Shown here piece after piece: positions 24,341 through 34,817 of a stretch of 64,000 bases of DNA. Source of the stretch: Lonicera japonica (taxonomy: Eukaryota > Streptophyta > Magnoliopsida > Dipsacales > Caprifoliaceae); assembly GCA_021464415.1 (NCBI GenBank), contig CM038468.1, forward strand, positions 41,776,969 to 41,840,968, given 5' to 3'. The stretch's first letter is position 1, and each line of letters begins with the position of its first letter. Under the pieces are notes generated by a model. It did no database searches. It was not told the origin of the DNA and saw only the letters and a list, made by a program, of their open reading frames with translations. A program made the position numbers and the translations under genes.

Positions 24341-26640
24341 GACAACAACTAAATGCAGTAGGTTTATATTTTTTCCCCATAAGTAGGTTTATATATTATG
24401 TATAAAATTAAGGACAGCGCTAATTATACACATCAAAACACTCTATAACATTTCAACATTGACTCAGTTATATATGACTGAGGTAATATGCATATCCTCG
24501 GTCCTACAGCACCAAGTATGTGCACATTAATTACTTCAGTCCTATATAACCGAGCTAGTGTACTTTTTGTTCTTGTTATGAAGATCGCCGAAATTATACG
24601 TGGATATAAAAAAATGAAATCCCTTTCAATATGTGGGGCTCTAAGTTTTTGTCTAAGTTACCTATATATTAGGGCCGGCTCTAGTCTAGTCATTATATGT
24701 TTCACATTTGATCACGTATGATATCTTGGTGCCGCGTCCCAACACTACGTGTTAATGGTCAGTCATATATATATATATATATATACTGCTCGATCTGTTC
24801 AAACTTCAAACATATCCATTAAACCGAAAGGCTTTGATGTTAATGCTGTCATTTCTGTAAATTTATTGTCGACTTGTGGACACTCGGATGCCTCCAACGT
24901 TAGCCGACAAATTAAACCGAAGTTCTTGGGAATTGAACAGCAAACCAATAAGCCAGCTATTTGTAATTGACTTCTATCCAAATTTGGAAATTTCTAAATT
25001 CCAGTCTTTCCGGCTGTAAATGTAATAGCAATTTCCGTAACATTATAAATATAATAAAAAACACCGAATCATGCATATGAATAGAAAAGGGAAAATTAAG
25101 GTTATATCCCTATTTTCTATCTTTAGTAATATCAAGGACACTATCGGATACATATTTAGTTAATTGTTAATTCTTCTTACTATATTTAAGTTAAAACTCA
25201 TAATTATTTTAATAGTTTTCTGACCAGAATCTTTTACGGTCGGGGTAGAAATTAGGAGGCGTAAATCTAAATCGAATTTGAAAGTTCAGTACTGTTTAGA
25301 TTTGGTTCAGTTTTAATTTTTAAATCTTCCCAACTTAGATTCGGACCAAAATTTTCAGTTCAGTTTATGTTCAATTTTATTTGGTTTTCATATAATTTTT
25401 TAAAAAATAATAATAATTGGAAGGCAGCACTTATTTTGGTCAAAAAATAATAATTCTATAATTGCTTCTACTTATTTTAGATAAGAAAAATATAAACTTT
25501 TACATTTGTAAAATGGCTACAATATTGATGATAACTAAAAGAATCGAATTACCACTAGATCTTGTAAATTTTAGATACTGAAATAATATTATTTTCAAGT
25601 CATATATTCAATGATTCAGTTTAATTAGATTTGATTTTACATTGACTCGATCACCCCAAACTCGAATCAAACATATTTAGTTTTGGTTTCAATTTCTTTG
25701 TTTCAATTTCAGATTTTAACTAATTGGTTCAGATCGGTACAATTTATTTTTTAGTTCACCACAACACACTAAAATTTCCTTACTCAATCAGACAAATCAT
25801 TACCTATATTTAAGTAAATAGGCATATACGGAAACAGACAAAGCTTTAATACATACATATATACACAAATAAGGAAACAGATCATCTGTTTGTTGTTTGT
25901 TAACAAACGTATAATTTATTTGTTTACAGACATTTATTAAAATGAATAAATAAGAAACAGATAATTTATTTATATTAATTTATTTAAAGACAGATATTTA
26001 TTTAAATATAGATAATTTGTTTATTATATAGATAATCTGGTACATATAATTATGTAAATAAGGATAATTTATTATTTATAAAAACATATCATTTTAATTA
26101 TCACAATTATTTTTAATTAATTATTTTATATTTTAACATATATGACAAAATAAAAGCTTATTTCTGTTAGCCAAACCTCATTCAAAGACTCAAAACTTAT
26201 TTCTGCCAGCTAGAAAAATATTAAACAGAACTAAAATTATTAATTCAATATATAGTATAATTTTGAAAAATATGAATTGATCTTTCATTAATAACAACAT
26301 AAATCAAAAACCTTATAATTATGGGACTTGATTGCTTTCGATTACCCCTTCAGTCTAATTTTGTCTAAAAATGTCTAGTTCGAGGGGTAAACAAATTGAA
26401 TCAATTTTTTTTATGAAAGTTGATAGATATGATTTCTATAATAAGTAGATTATACTCTTGTTTTGGATTAAAAGGTTAAATTAAAGATGTATCACTAATT
26501 TCTCATTTTAGGTGGTCCTTAATTAATTATGTGGGAACCAAATATAGAGAGAAATTCTAGCTAGATTTCTATATACAAAGAGAAAAAAATATATACAAGT
26601 AGAAAAGTTTGAATAATATATACATATATATATATATATA
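24341..26640. other. Intergenic DNA downstream of CCD4
   Basis: AT-rich. A segment at about 25240-25740 is rich in GGTTCAG/GGTTTGGTT-type motifs typical of decayed hAT MITEs, but no ends were identified. A TA microsatellite lies at about 26617-26642, next to the CCD4 3' end. No gene seen. Confidence 0.4.
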
Positions 26641-26647
26641 TATTAAT

Positions 26648-28438
26648 TTAATGAAAAGACTGTTTACGTAAATCGTTTTCACTAACAAATGTGCCGTGGA
26701 AACCATATGGCACTCTACTTGGCAGCATCACTGCAGCCACCTGCTTCATACTTGAAGCCTTCACTATCACCAACTCGGATTTCTCTCTCCTCTCATCTCT
26801 CACATAACTCATCACGTACCCTTCATCCTCTTCTCTCTCCTCACCTACCCCAGCCCCACCGGGCACGAAACAAGCCTCTCCCCCGTACGCGTGGTCCCCG
26901 TACAAGAACTTCGTCACCTCTCCCGTCTCCAAATCTACCTTTGCGATCCCACAGCACTTTGGCCAGGGATCCGCGATCGCCAGATAAGCGTATCGCGTTT
27001 GCCGGCCAAGTCGCTGTCTGTCCACTTGGCCGGCCTCTAAATTCATCCCAGATACTATGACCCGCCTAGTTGACCTGCCACTTTTCAGGTTTAACCGGAT
27101 CTCGGATAGTTCGCTCCGGAGTGGGTCAGGCTGCTCCGTGAAAATGGAGTCGGCAGGGGTCATGCACGAGCCAATTACCACGATTTCCATGTCGTTGTTT
27201 TCGTCCTTTTCTTCCCATGCATTCCATAGGTGGAAGCAAAAGCAGTCGGGCACGTCCATCCACCGGATTGACGACCCGTCTGGGTCGGATTTTGATAAAA
27301 CTCCGAACCGGGACATCTTGTTCGGGTCGTGGACCACGGGCGACCCTCCCCGAACCATCTCGGATAACTTGAATACCACCTGTTGGTCCGGGATGATCAC
27401 GTGACTTTCCGTAATGGCGAAGTCATGGATCATGGTTGGCTGCTGGAGGGAAATAGTCACGTCACGTGACTTCTTATCCGACGTGTCGAATTTGAAGTAC
27501 TTGAGATAGGGCCTATTCACAACATTATAACTCAGCGCGTGTAGTTCACCTGTTACGGGGTCCAGCTTTGGGTGTGCGATCATTGGACAATCAAGCTGGC
27601 CATTAAAATCCAACCGTCCGATCGTCTCCAGATCACCATCACCCTTGATGCGGACGCTGTAAGGTAGATCATCCTCTGACATAGCGAGTAAACGGCCGTT
27701 AAAGTAAACCAGCCCGGCGTTGGCCACGCCGATCCCACGTGTGGCGCTCACCAACCCAATCGCGGCGCGTGCGTAAAAAAGAGCGAGCCGAGCCAAACCG
27801 AGGTGGCCATGCAGCTCCCCGATTGGCTTGGGAAATATAGCCCTCCCGATTTTTTCTTCCTGAACCAACCGATTGGTTCGGGTGAACCGGCAACAATAAC
27901 TCGCTTTATTACCGCGTTCCAACTTGACGGCGTGGATCATCCCGTCGCCGTCGAAAAGGTGGTGGCCGCCGGTGGGTGAAAACATGGGGTTGGCGCCGTT
28001 TCTGAGATAAACCCCCTTCAGATCCGCCGGAATCTGACCCACCACCTCGAGCCCTGTCTGAACCGGATTTTCGTGAACCGGAGCGAAGTTTCCTTCTAGT
28101 TGAACCGCGGGGTCAGCTGTTTTTGTCAGCTTGTGACCCTTGTCTAATTCTTCAATTAGTTTCTTCTCCACCAAGTCTAAGGCAGATGCAGCCAGCTTTT
28201 GGAACCGGTTCAACCCCCCATTTGGGTTTTCGGGTTTGGGTACCGGGTATATCGCCGGTGCCGGTGAAGGAAAGGTGAGTTTGCGGTGAAGTTTTTTTTT
28301 TTTTTCAGGGTTGATGCGTATTTTGCTTTTGCATATGAATAAATGTGGCCTGGCAGAAGTAGAAGTGGACGGGTGCAGTTTAAGGTGGGTTTGGAATTTC
28401 GAGGTTGTAAAATGGTGGTGGGAATATTGCATTTGCAT
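26648..28438 (-). CDS. CCD4: Carotenoid cleavage dioxygenase 4, chloroplastic
   Basis: Intronless 596-aa non-heme iron dioxygenase of the RPE65/CCD superfamily. CCD4 enzymes cleave carotenoids (typically at the 9,10 double bonds) in plastids, often in plastoglobules, and affect petal, fruit and leaf colour and apocarotenoid supply. The first 60 or so residues are rich in Ser, Thr, Lys and His with few acids, like a transit peptide. The four iron-binding histidines are His289 (AHPKLDP), His338 (MIHDFAI), His403 (FHLWNAWEE) and His581 (YGFHGTF). Conserved second-shell candidates include Glu255 (SEDDLPY) and Glu521 (GGEACFVP). The N-terminal [10 protein letters not shown] and the [10 protein letters not shown] block are typical. 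Length is normal for CCD4, and lack of introns is common in this subfamily. The reading frame is intact from ATG 28438 to TAA 26648. A run of lysine codons at 46-49 comes from a poly-A tract. Bases are GC-richer than the surroundings, as expected for a real gene. Confidence 0.96.
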   Translation of the reverse strand: MQMQYSHHHFTTSKFQTHLKLHPSTSTSARPHLFICKSKIRINPEKKKKLHRKLTFPSPAPAIYPVPKPENPNGGLNRFQKLAASALDLVEKKLIEELDKGHKLTKTADPAVQLEGNFAPVHENPVQTGLEVVGQIPADLKGVYLRNGANPMFSPTGGHHLFDGDGMIHAVKLERGNKASYCCRFTRTNRLVQEEKIGRAIFPKPIGELHGHLGLARLALFYARAAIGLVSATRGIGVANAGLVYFNGRLLAMSEDDLPYSVRIKGDGDLETIGRLDFNGQLDCPMIAHPKLDPVTGELHALSYNVVNRPYLKYFKFDTSDKKSRDVTISLQQPTMIHDFAITESHVIIPDQQVVFKLSEMVRGGSPVVHDPNKMSRFGVLSKSDPDGSSIRWMDVPDCFCFHLWNAWEEKDENNDMEIVVIGSCMTPADSIFTEQPDPLRSELSEIRLNLKSGRSTRRVIVSGMNLEAGQVDRQRLGRQTRYAYLAIADPWPKCCGIAKVDLETGEVTKFLYGDHAYGGEACFVPGGAGVGEEREEDEGYVMSYVRDERREKSELVIVKASSMKQVAAVMLPSRVPYGFHGTFVSENDLRKQSFH

Positions 28439-28560
28439 GGTGTTTTTGTTTTGTTTTAGAGAGAGAAAGTGTAGTGAGAGAGCGAGAGAGAAAGATTGGT
28501 GACAAATAAAGAAGGGGACTAGGGTTTATATAGTAATGGTGGAGAAATTAAGTGGGGCCA
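28439..28560 (-). promoter_or_regulatory. CCD4 core promoter and 5' UTR
   Basis: Reading the minus strand, a TATA box TATATAAA lies at 28532-28525, about 90 bp before the ATG. It is followed by a CT-rich leader (GA-rich on plus, 28457-28500) typical of plant 5' UTRs. Transcription probably starts near 28495-28500. The position fits a short unspliced leader. Confidence 0.7.
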
Positions 28561-29649
28561 ATTGCCAAATTGATCGAGCTGAGGAAGATGGGTAGGAGAA
28601 TATTGTGGGGGCAGTGAGTGAAGCGTGTAAAAGCAATATATATTTGGAATAAAAAAAAAAAAGCAGCAGCAGCAGCATCATCAGCAATATATCTATTAAG
28701 TAATTGTTTACAGATAAAAATGAGAAAAAGTGCAATCCTATGTGGGGGTTAATGAGACAGGCCACCTATCCGGACCATGCAAGGACGAGTGTGAAAAAAA
28801 AATAAAAAACCAGACTATGATAGATAAAAATAAAAAATTGCAAAGGAAAATTTTGAGCAAGAACAAGTTGTACTATAACATATACACAATTATTTTAGAC
28901 ACGTCCTTGAGCAGCACTAATTATACATTAAAATATTTTATTATATTTTAATATTGATTCTAATTTTGTTATAACGAAATAATCTGTACATACTAAAAAT
29001 AAAATAAAATATTATTGAATAAATAAGCATCTAATTAATATTGTCTTTTTTTAAAGTAAATGCGCTTACCTTAAAACTACTATAAAAAAAATGATAAACT
29101 CATTTTCTTAGTTTGTCAATTTTACCCTCCTCGTCTCTCTCTACCCACCTAAAATCCATTACTCACTTTCTCCTTTCTCCTCTCTTTTACTCACTCAATG
29201 TACTTCTTTCATTTTTGATGATTCTTTAATTTATTATTCTGTATATTTGTAATAATACTTTCATTAATTTCCACCTCTCTTTTGTAAATATTCTTATCTC
29301 ATAGCATCAGAACATAATTTTCCTTAGCTCAATCCACTCAAGGTTTGTATGTCAGCGAATTTGAAAGAGTTTGGTGACCTTTGATTTCTGAATTCAAAAT
29401 TTTAAGCCCAAACATATAATTTTAAATCTAATGGATAAAACTCAAAATATTTTATATTTTTTCATAAATGGAGTATACAAATATATATATCACACATATT
29501 ATCTCTGATGATTTTGCCTCTTTTATTTTTTAAAATATGACTAAAAGAGTTAGATTGGGGACATATATTTAAGTTGCGTATTAATCACATTAAAAGATAA
29601 GAAGGCTGGTTATCAATTTTGATGCATATAAAAAAATTGGAATAGAACT
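28561..29649. other. CCD4 upstream region
   Basis: Upstream DNA of CCD4, AT-rich, with a short AGC/ATC microsatellite near 28662-28683. The segment at 28890-28960 resembles 24410-24470 (both contain CTAATTATACA), hinting at a dispersed repeat. No other gene seen. Confidence 0.4.
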
Positions 29650-29651
29650 TT

Positions 29652-29800
29652 GTTAACCCTCCTCTAAAGAATGTCATGGTAACTCTTGCATTTGATTGGT
29701 GGATGCAATAAAATAATAATAAAATATTTATTGTGAGTCTCACACTTTTTTATTGAATCTACCAATCAAATGCAATTGTCACTATAACCCTCTTTAAGAG
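29652..29800. mobile_element. Small palindromic MITE candidate
   Basis: Inverted ends GCATTTGATTGGTGGAT and GCATTTGATTGGTAGAT flank an AT-rich centre. A direct TAACCCTC occurs on both sides (29653 and about 29785), consistent with an 8-bp target duplication. Borders are approximate. Confidence 0.45.
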
Positions 29801-30624
29801 TATTTTCTTGGGTTGTGTAAAATTATTGTGTAAATCATACATTTTAAGTGAGTTTTACACACAAAATTTGCATAGACCTATTTACTCTCCACTAGCCAAT
29901 ATTAATACTCAGAGCATCTCTAATGGGATTTTGTAAAAGTAGCCAACTCAGCATTATGTAAATTTTTTGTTGCTCTAATGGTTGTGTAAAATCAATGTCA
30001 ACTAAGCTCTTGTGTATAATGGTTGTATATTTTGCACATCCAATTTACAGAGCCAAGTAGGATTCTCTCTCCGTCCACTCATTATCTCTCCTCATTAACT
30101 CAATCACACACTCAAATTCTCTCTCCATCCACTCATTATCTCTCTTCATTTGTGTAGTTTCTTATTCTTTAGGTGGCTATGTTTTATTGGACCACTTTTT
30201 TTACACATGAATATTAATATTGACTATTGGAGAGTAAATATGCATTCGTAATTTTTTTGTGCAAAGCTCACTTGCCATGTACGATTTATACAATTATTTT
30301 ACATAATCCTATTGGAGATGCTCTCATATGTAAAAAGAAGTAGTTCAATAAAAAATAGTTACCCAAAGAATAAGAAACTAGACAAATGAAGAGAGAGAGT
30401 GAGTGGGTGGAGAGAGAATGTGAGTGATGTGGTTAAGTTAATGAGGAGAGAGAATCCTACTTGGCTGTGTCAATTAGATGTGCAAAATATACAGTCATTA
30501 TACACAAGAGCTTAGTTAGCATCGATTTTACACAACTGTTAGAACAACAAAAAAATTCACAATATATAAATTTTACATAATACCAAGTTAGTTAGTTTCA
30601 CACAATTTCATTGAAAATATTATA
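29798..30624. mobile_element. Outer GAGCATC-type MITE interrupted by its own family
   Basis: The outer copy starts near GAGTATTTTCTTGGG (about 29798) and resumes after the inner element at 30327, ending near 30624. Its two parts are the reverse complement of successive parts of the inner element, for example TAGTCAATATTAATATTC in the inner copy against TAGCCAATATTAATACTC outside. The terminal repeats have decayed. Confidence 0.6.
29912..30323. mobile_element. Inner GAGCATCTC MITE, nested and inverted
   Basis: 412 bp with TIRs GAGCATCTCTAATGGGATT and GAGCATCTCCAATAGGATT, flanked by TCA (29909-29911 and 30324-30326). Removing it restores a continuous ACTCATATG that aligns with the equivalent place in the inner copy itself, supporting the 3-bp duplication. 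Confidence 0.78.
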
Positions 30625-32860
30625 AAAGCTACTCAAAAAATTACAAGCGACCTTTTAAGTTAACTAAAACAAACACTTCCTTTGGTATCTCAAATTTAAA
30701 TTTCAGCCATTCAAATAGAAAATACTTTCCCGCTTTTAGTTATTTTTTTAATATTTTCTATTTTTTGTTTTAGCAAAAAGCTTTTAAGCCATCTGGGAAA
30801 AGGCTGAGGAGTGAATGTGAGACGTTGGATAAGGAGAAAAATTAATTAACAGATAAAAAGGAAAAAGTAGTGTAAAACTTAGTTTTTGTACGATTTTTTA
30901 TATAATTAATTGAAACAGAAATTAATAAAATACAAGATAAAATATAGTTAACAAGACTCGAATCTGTGAGGGTTAGATTAGAAGTAAAAATATTTTACTA
31001 TTGAAATAATAATATTTTTATATTTTATTTTTTTATTCTATATTAACTCTATGCATGCATGAGAAATAACACATTTATGTCTAATTTATTAATAGGAAAA
31101 AAAAACTTCACGAAACGAAGGTGATGACGTAAATGGGCTTCACCGTGAGTGAGCATATGGGCCTACGTGGGCTTAGACTAGCAATTTGCGGGAACTCAAA
31201 ATCTTGCAAATTCAATTTATAACACCCGCCCTATGGATAATAAACCTAGCTACATAAACGTTCATTCCTTATCCATACATATACACACACTAAGGTATGC
31301 CCGTATTGAAGAGCACGATAAAAATAAATAAAAGTTAATAATAGGGTAAAATTTGACAATAAAAATTGAAAATCTCTCGAACTGACTTGAACCAGCACAA
31401 TTTAGTCGATTTTTTTTAGCACACTATCAGGCTTGGTTTGAAATTGTGAAAAACCAAAACTTAGGTCCCGTCTTCAGTTGGACTGGATCATCTCACTTTG
31501 CCAAATAAATGGTTTTGCACGATTTGATCCAATTTCTAGTATTTCACATTGAACATACAAACGAAATCGGGCCATGTAAAAATTGAAGATCCATCCGATC
31601 TAAAGCCACAAAATCGACAATATTAGTTCACAAATGGTCGATCAAAATACTGAACGGATTGAACTGTGCACACTCATATTCAATACATTTTTTGTAAAAT
31701 TTTTGAGACATAATAACAATTTATCTTGTTTTATCTTGATTAGCAGGTTCCAAATATATCATTTTATTAAAATTTGATTTTTGAATTTAAAGTTATGGCA
31801 TTTTAAATAATATTAAAAGTTTTGTTGTGAGAGAAAGTACTGTGAATGATTAGAGAGTATGAAGTGGGTGTGGTGTATCTGATTTTGTGTTTAAGGTGGA
31901 TGTGAGTGGAAAAATACATCTCGGGGTGCATATGGCAGATGAGCTTAAGAGAAGAATTTTTAGCCATTGATAGTATAGGCTTCTAAGAGAGAAATTGGTT
32001 AACATTTTATCCCTTATAAATTATAATATATATTGTCCTCAATATTTCAAGGCTATTCATATTATCAAAAAAATTATATTTGTTTTGGCAATAGTACCGG
32101 CCACCTTATTTCAAAACCAAAAAATGCATATACTAAAAATATTACAAATCTTATTGAAAATTGAAAATTGAAATTATCTCCTTGATTAAGTTGAAAATGT
32201 AGAATAATATAATCAATGGTCGATAATATAACTTATATTACATCAATTTTATGCCATTTGATAAGCCGGATTATTAATTTAAGACAAAAAAAAAGTAATA
32301 TGCTTTTAAACAAGTGCCTATATTATAATGTTGTTTATAGAATAGTTAATATTTTTACAAAAGAAGTAGGTTCTTAAAAAGATAATCAAAGAGGGATAAA
32401 ATAGTGGATATATGTATATTTTTTATTTTGTTAAAGTAAAAACATTTACAATATTAATTTTTTTGGTTCTCCAATTTTGTCCTTGCGACCTGTTATTTCA
32501 TAAAAATATTTATACTATAGGATAAGTAACCATATTTAAACTCTTACTAAAAACAAGAGAAATAAAACTCTTGACTGGTGGAACAAGTGAGTTACTACTT
32601 TAGTTATATAGATATTCATTCGAATTTAAGAGAGATTTCAAATTCAAGTATCAATAAAAGATGTTTTGAGGTATGCTTTAGTTGTTTATAATTAAAAGGA
32701 GGCATTTAGAACTTTTTTTGTTTAAAGAAAAAGAAAAAAATAATAAAGCTCTTAATCGGTGTATTACTTATTATTTTTCTTATTTTTTTAATATTGTTTA
32801 TATTCCAATAGTGACCTGTTGCATATGTGATGAAAAAAAAAATGAGAAATTGAGAGAAAA
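30625..32860. other. Intergenic, no gene seen
   Basis: AT-rich DNA. A fragment near 31760-31830 resembles the interior of the 23005 MITE family. The ORF at 32682-32879 is low-complexity and not credible. Confidence 0.4.
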
Positions 32861-33060
32861 GAAAAACACGTGTACATAACAGATTGTTTTCTACTTCTCA
32901 TGCATGACTAAGGAAGACACATGTGCACAACACGCGTCTCTTGAGGCCACGTGAAATAATCAAACTATTGCAGACGTGTCACTTCAGGGGTATTTAAGGC
33001 CACATGATATTTATTATATAAATATAGATTCACCTCGTTGTCGTCACTTGTTCTGCAGCA
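32861..33060 (+). promoter_or_regulatory. Promoter-like segment without an identified gene
   Basis: ACGT-core elements cluster here: ACACGTGT (32866), CCACGTGA (32948) and GACGTGTC (about 32973). A strong TATA box TATATAAATA follows at 33015-33024. This spacing is typical of an ABA- or stress-responsive plant promoter. The only downstream ORF (32976-33161) starts before the TATA box and looks non-coding; a small RNA or a lost gene is possible. Confidence 0.3.
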
Positions 33061-33429
33061 CCTTCCATATTCACATGCAGACTAGAATCAAATTTGTCAT
33101 TTATATAGATCAGGAAAAAAGGGCAAAGATAGTTTGTAGCCACCCTTTTTCCGAAAAATGACGAATTAGATTTTCTAAACTTGCGCAAGTCATTTTTTTT
33201 TTTTAATTTGAATTAATTATTTTAAGAAAAAACTTAGTTGTTACATTTTGACGCCCTAAAAATTAGAGTGACGGCAGCCAATGGTTGTGGCAACAATGGT
33301 CGATGAGACCAGCAATCATTACGAGGGAGAAGGAAATAAAAAATTTATATTTTATTTCATAATAATATAAAAAATAAAAAAATTAATTTGGGTGAAAATA
33401 TAAAACATAAATTAAGGGATATAGTGAGA

Positions 33430-33647
33430 TTAACTCTTACTTTTTATTTTCTTTCATAGAAAAATTTTCTTTGGGCCGTGGTAAAATTTTTTTTTCCATA
33501 AAACATAAAGAAGAATGAAGGATACATGCTCACAAAAATTAGTATGAGATGGAAAATATCTCATCAAATACCTCAATATATTTTTTATCTTCTCACCTAA
33601 ATTAGTTATTTTTTGTTTCATTTTTCACCGTACTATCAAACGGAGCC
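33430..33647. mobile_element. Truncated Tourist-like MITE
   Basis: The right half matches the 11172 family, including GAGATGG...ATCTCATC and the terminus TATCAAACGGAGCC followed by TTA. The matching left terminus is missing, so it is a fragment with an approximate start. Confidence 0.6.
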
Positions 33648-34173
33648 TTAGTGTATAATTTTTTTCAGAAAAAAATAAAAATGTATATGTGTCTTCCTAA
33701 TTGACAAACATAAAATTATCTTTGTCGCTACAAAAATTTTGAAGGATACACTTTATATGTTTGTTAGAGAGAAATTTTTTTATTTTTTTTTCTACAAACT
33801 CGATCTAAGAATATATATTATATATTATATTAATTAAAGCTTGTAACCAGTTTTTCGGAAAACGCTTATAACCCATTTTATCATAAGCTTAAATGGAGTT
33901 TTATCAACAGCTCATATGTTAATGACATTGATTAGGCGTTGGCTAAATTTACATTTTTCTTTTTTTTGAACGCGATTTTTTTTGTTTTGGTATGCGCTAA
34001 ATTTAGATTCAAAATCACGCTTATACGGAATAAAACACTCATGTTTGAAATTGGCTTGACTAGTTTTACTCAATTGTCAACATGAATAAACATTTTAAAA
34101 TTAAATATAAACTTAAAATGAAACTTATAATTAGTTTAATTTAGACGTAGGAATATTGCCCCATGAGATATTA

Positions 34174-34815
34174 GGGGTATGTATGATAATAAGATAAAAA
34201 ATGATCAACAAAAATAATTAAGTTTTGTGAGTAGTTGAAAAATATACTAATAGATATGGTGAGATGTTCACTGATTTTTTATTTTTTATTTTGGATGTTG
34301 AGTAAAAGATTTTTTCCACAAAAAAATAAAGAAAAATGATAGACATCTAATAATAAAAATAAGATATCGCCTATTGTTAAACATATTTTTCAACTTTTCA
34401 TAAAGGTACCATGCATAATATTATTGCATATCTACGTATAATCAAAAAGTTTGGTATTCCTCATCGTCCTATAGAAAGCTCCTTGTATCATCTGAGTTCA
34501 ATGGCACCCTCTTTTGAGTGGGTGGATGAAATGTAACACGGATGGTTTATTGAAGTATTATTTAGCTACTTGTGGAAGCTTGTTTCGCAATTGTGGAGGG
34601 ATTTTTGTGCAACAGTTGAGTGAGGAAGCAACTTTTTTGTAGAATTTTCAGCTATCGTGATGGCGATTGAAATAGTTTTTGCTTATTATTCACTTGGATC
34701 TTGTTTTTTGTTTCACCTTTGAATTCTTTTTCTTTTTCTTTTAATAAAATTGCTTGCTTCATTTATTTTAAAAAATATATTTTATAATTATTTTTATCTT
34801 GTTATCAAACGAAAA
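34174..34815. mobile_element. Tourist-like MITE interrupted by a LINE fragment
   Basis: Left end TTA|GGGGTATGTATGATAATAAG at 34174 and right end TTATCAAACGAAAA ending about 34815 before TTA. The left 230 bp resembles the 11172 family. Foreign sequence from about 34410 to 34770 splits it. Confidence 0.5.
34430..34770 (+). pseudogene. LINE RNase H domain remnant
   Basis: Translated fragments read CNTDG, CGSLFRNCGGIF and AIVMAIEI across frames, resembling the RNase H-like domain near the end of plant non-LTR retrotransposon ORF2. It has stop codons and frameshifts. A pyrimidine- and A-rich tail with AATAAA follows at about 34725-34770, as at a LINE 3' end. Confidence 0.45.
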
Positions 34816-34817
34816 TT

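Noticed and set aside
26689..27404. Plus-strand ORFs of 115-123 aa opposite CCD4
   Set aside because: Antisense shadows of a GC-richer coding sequence.
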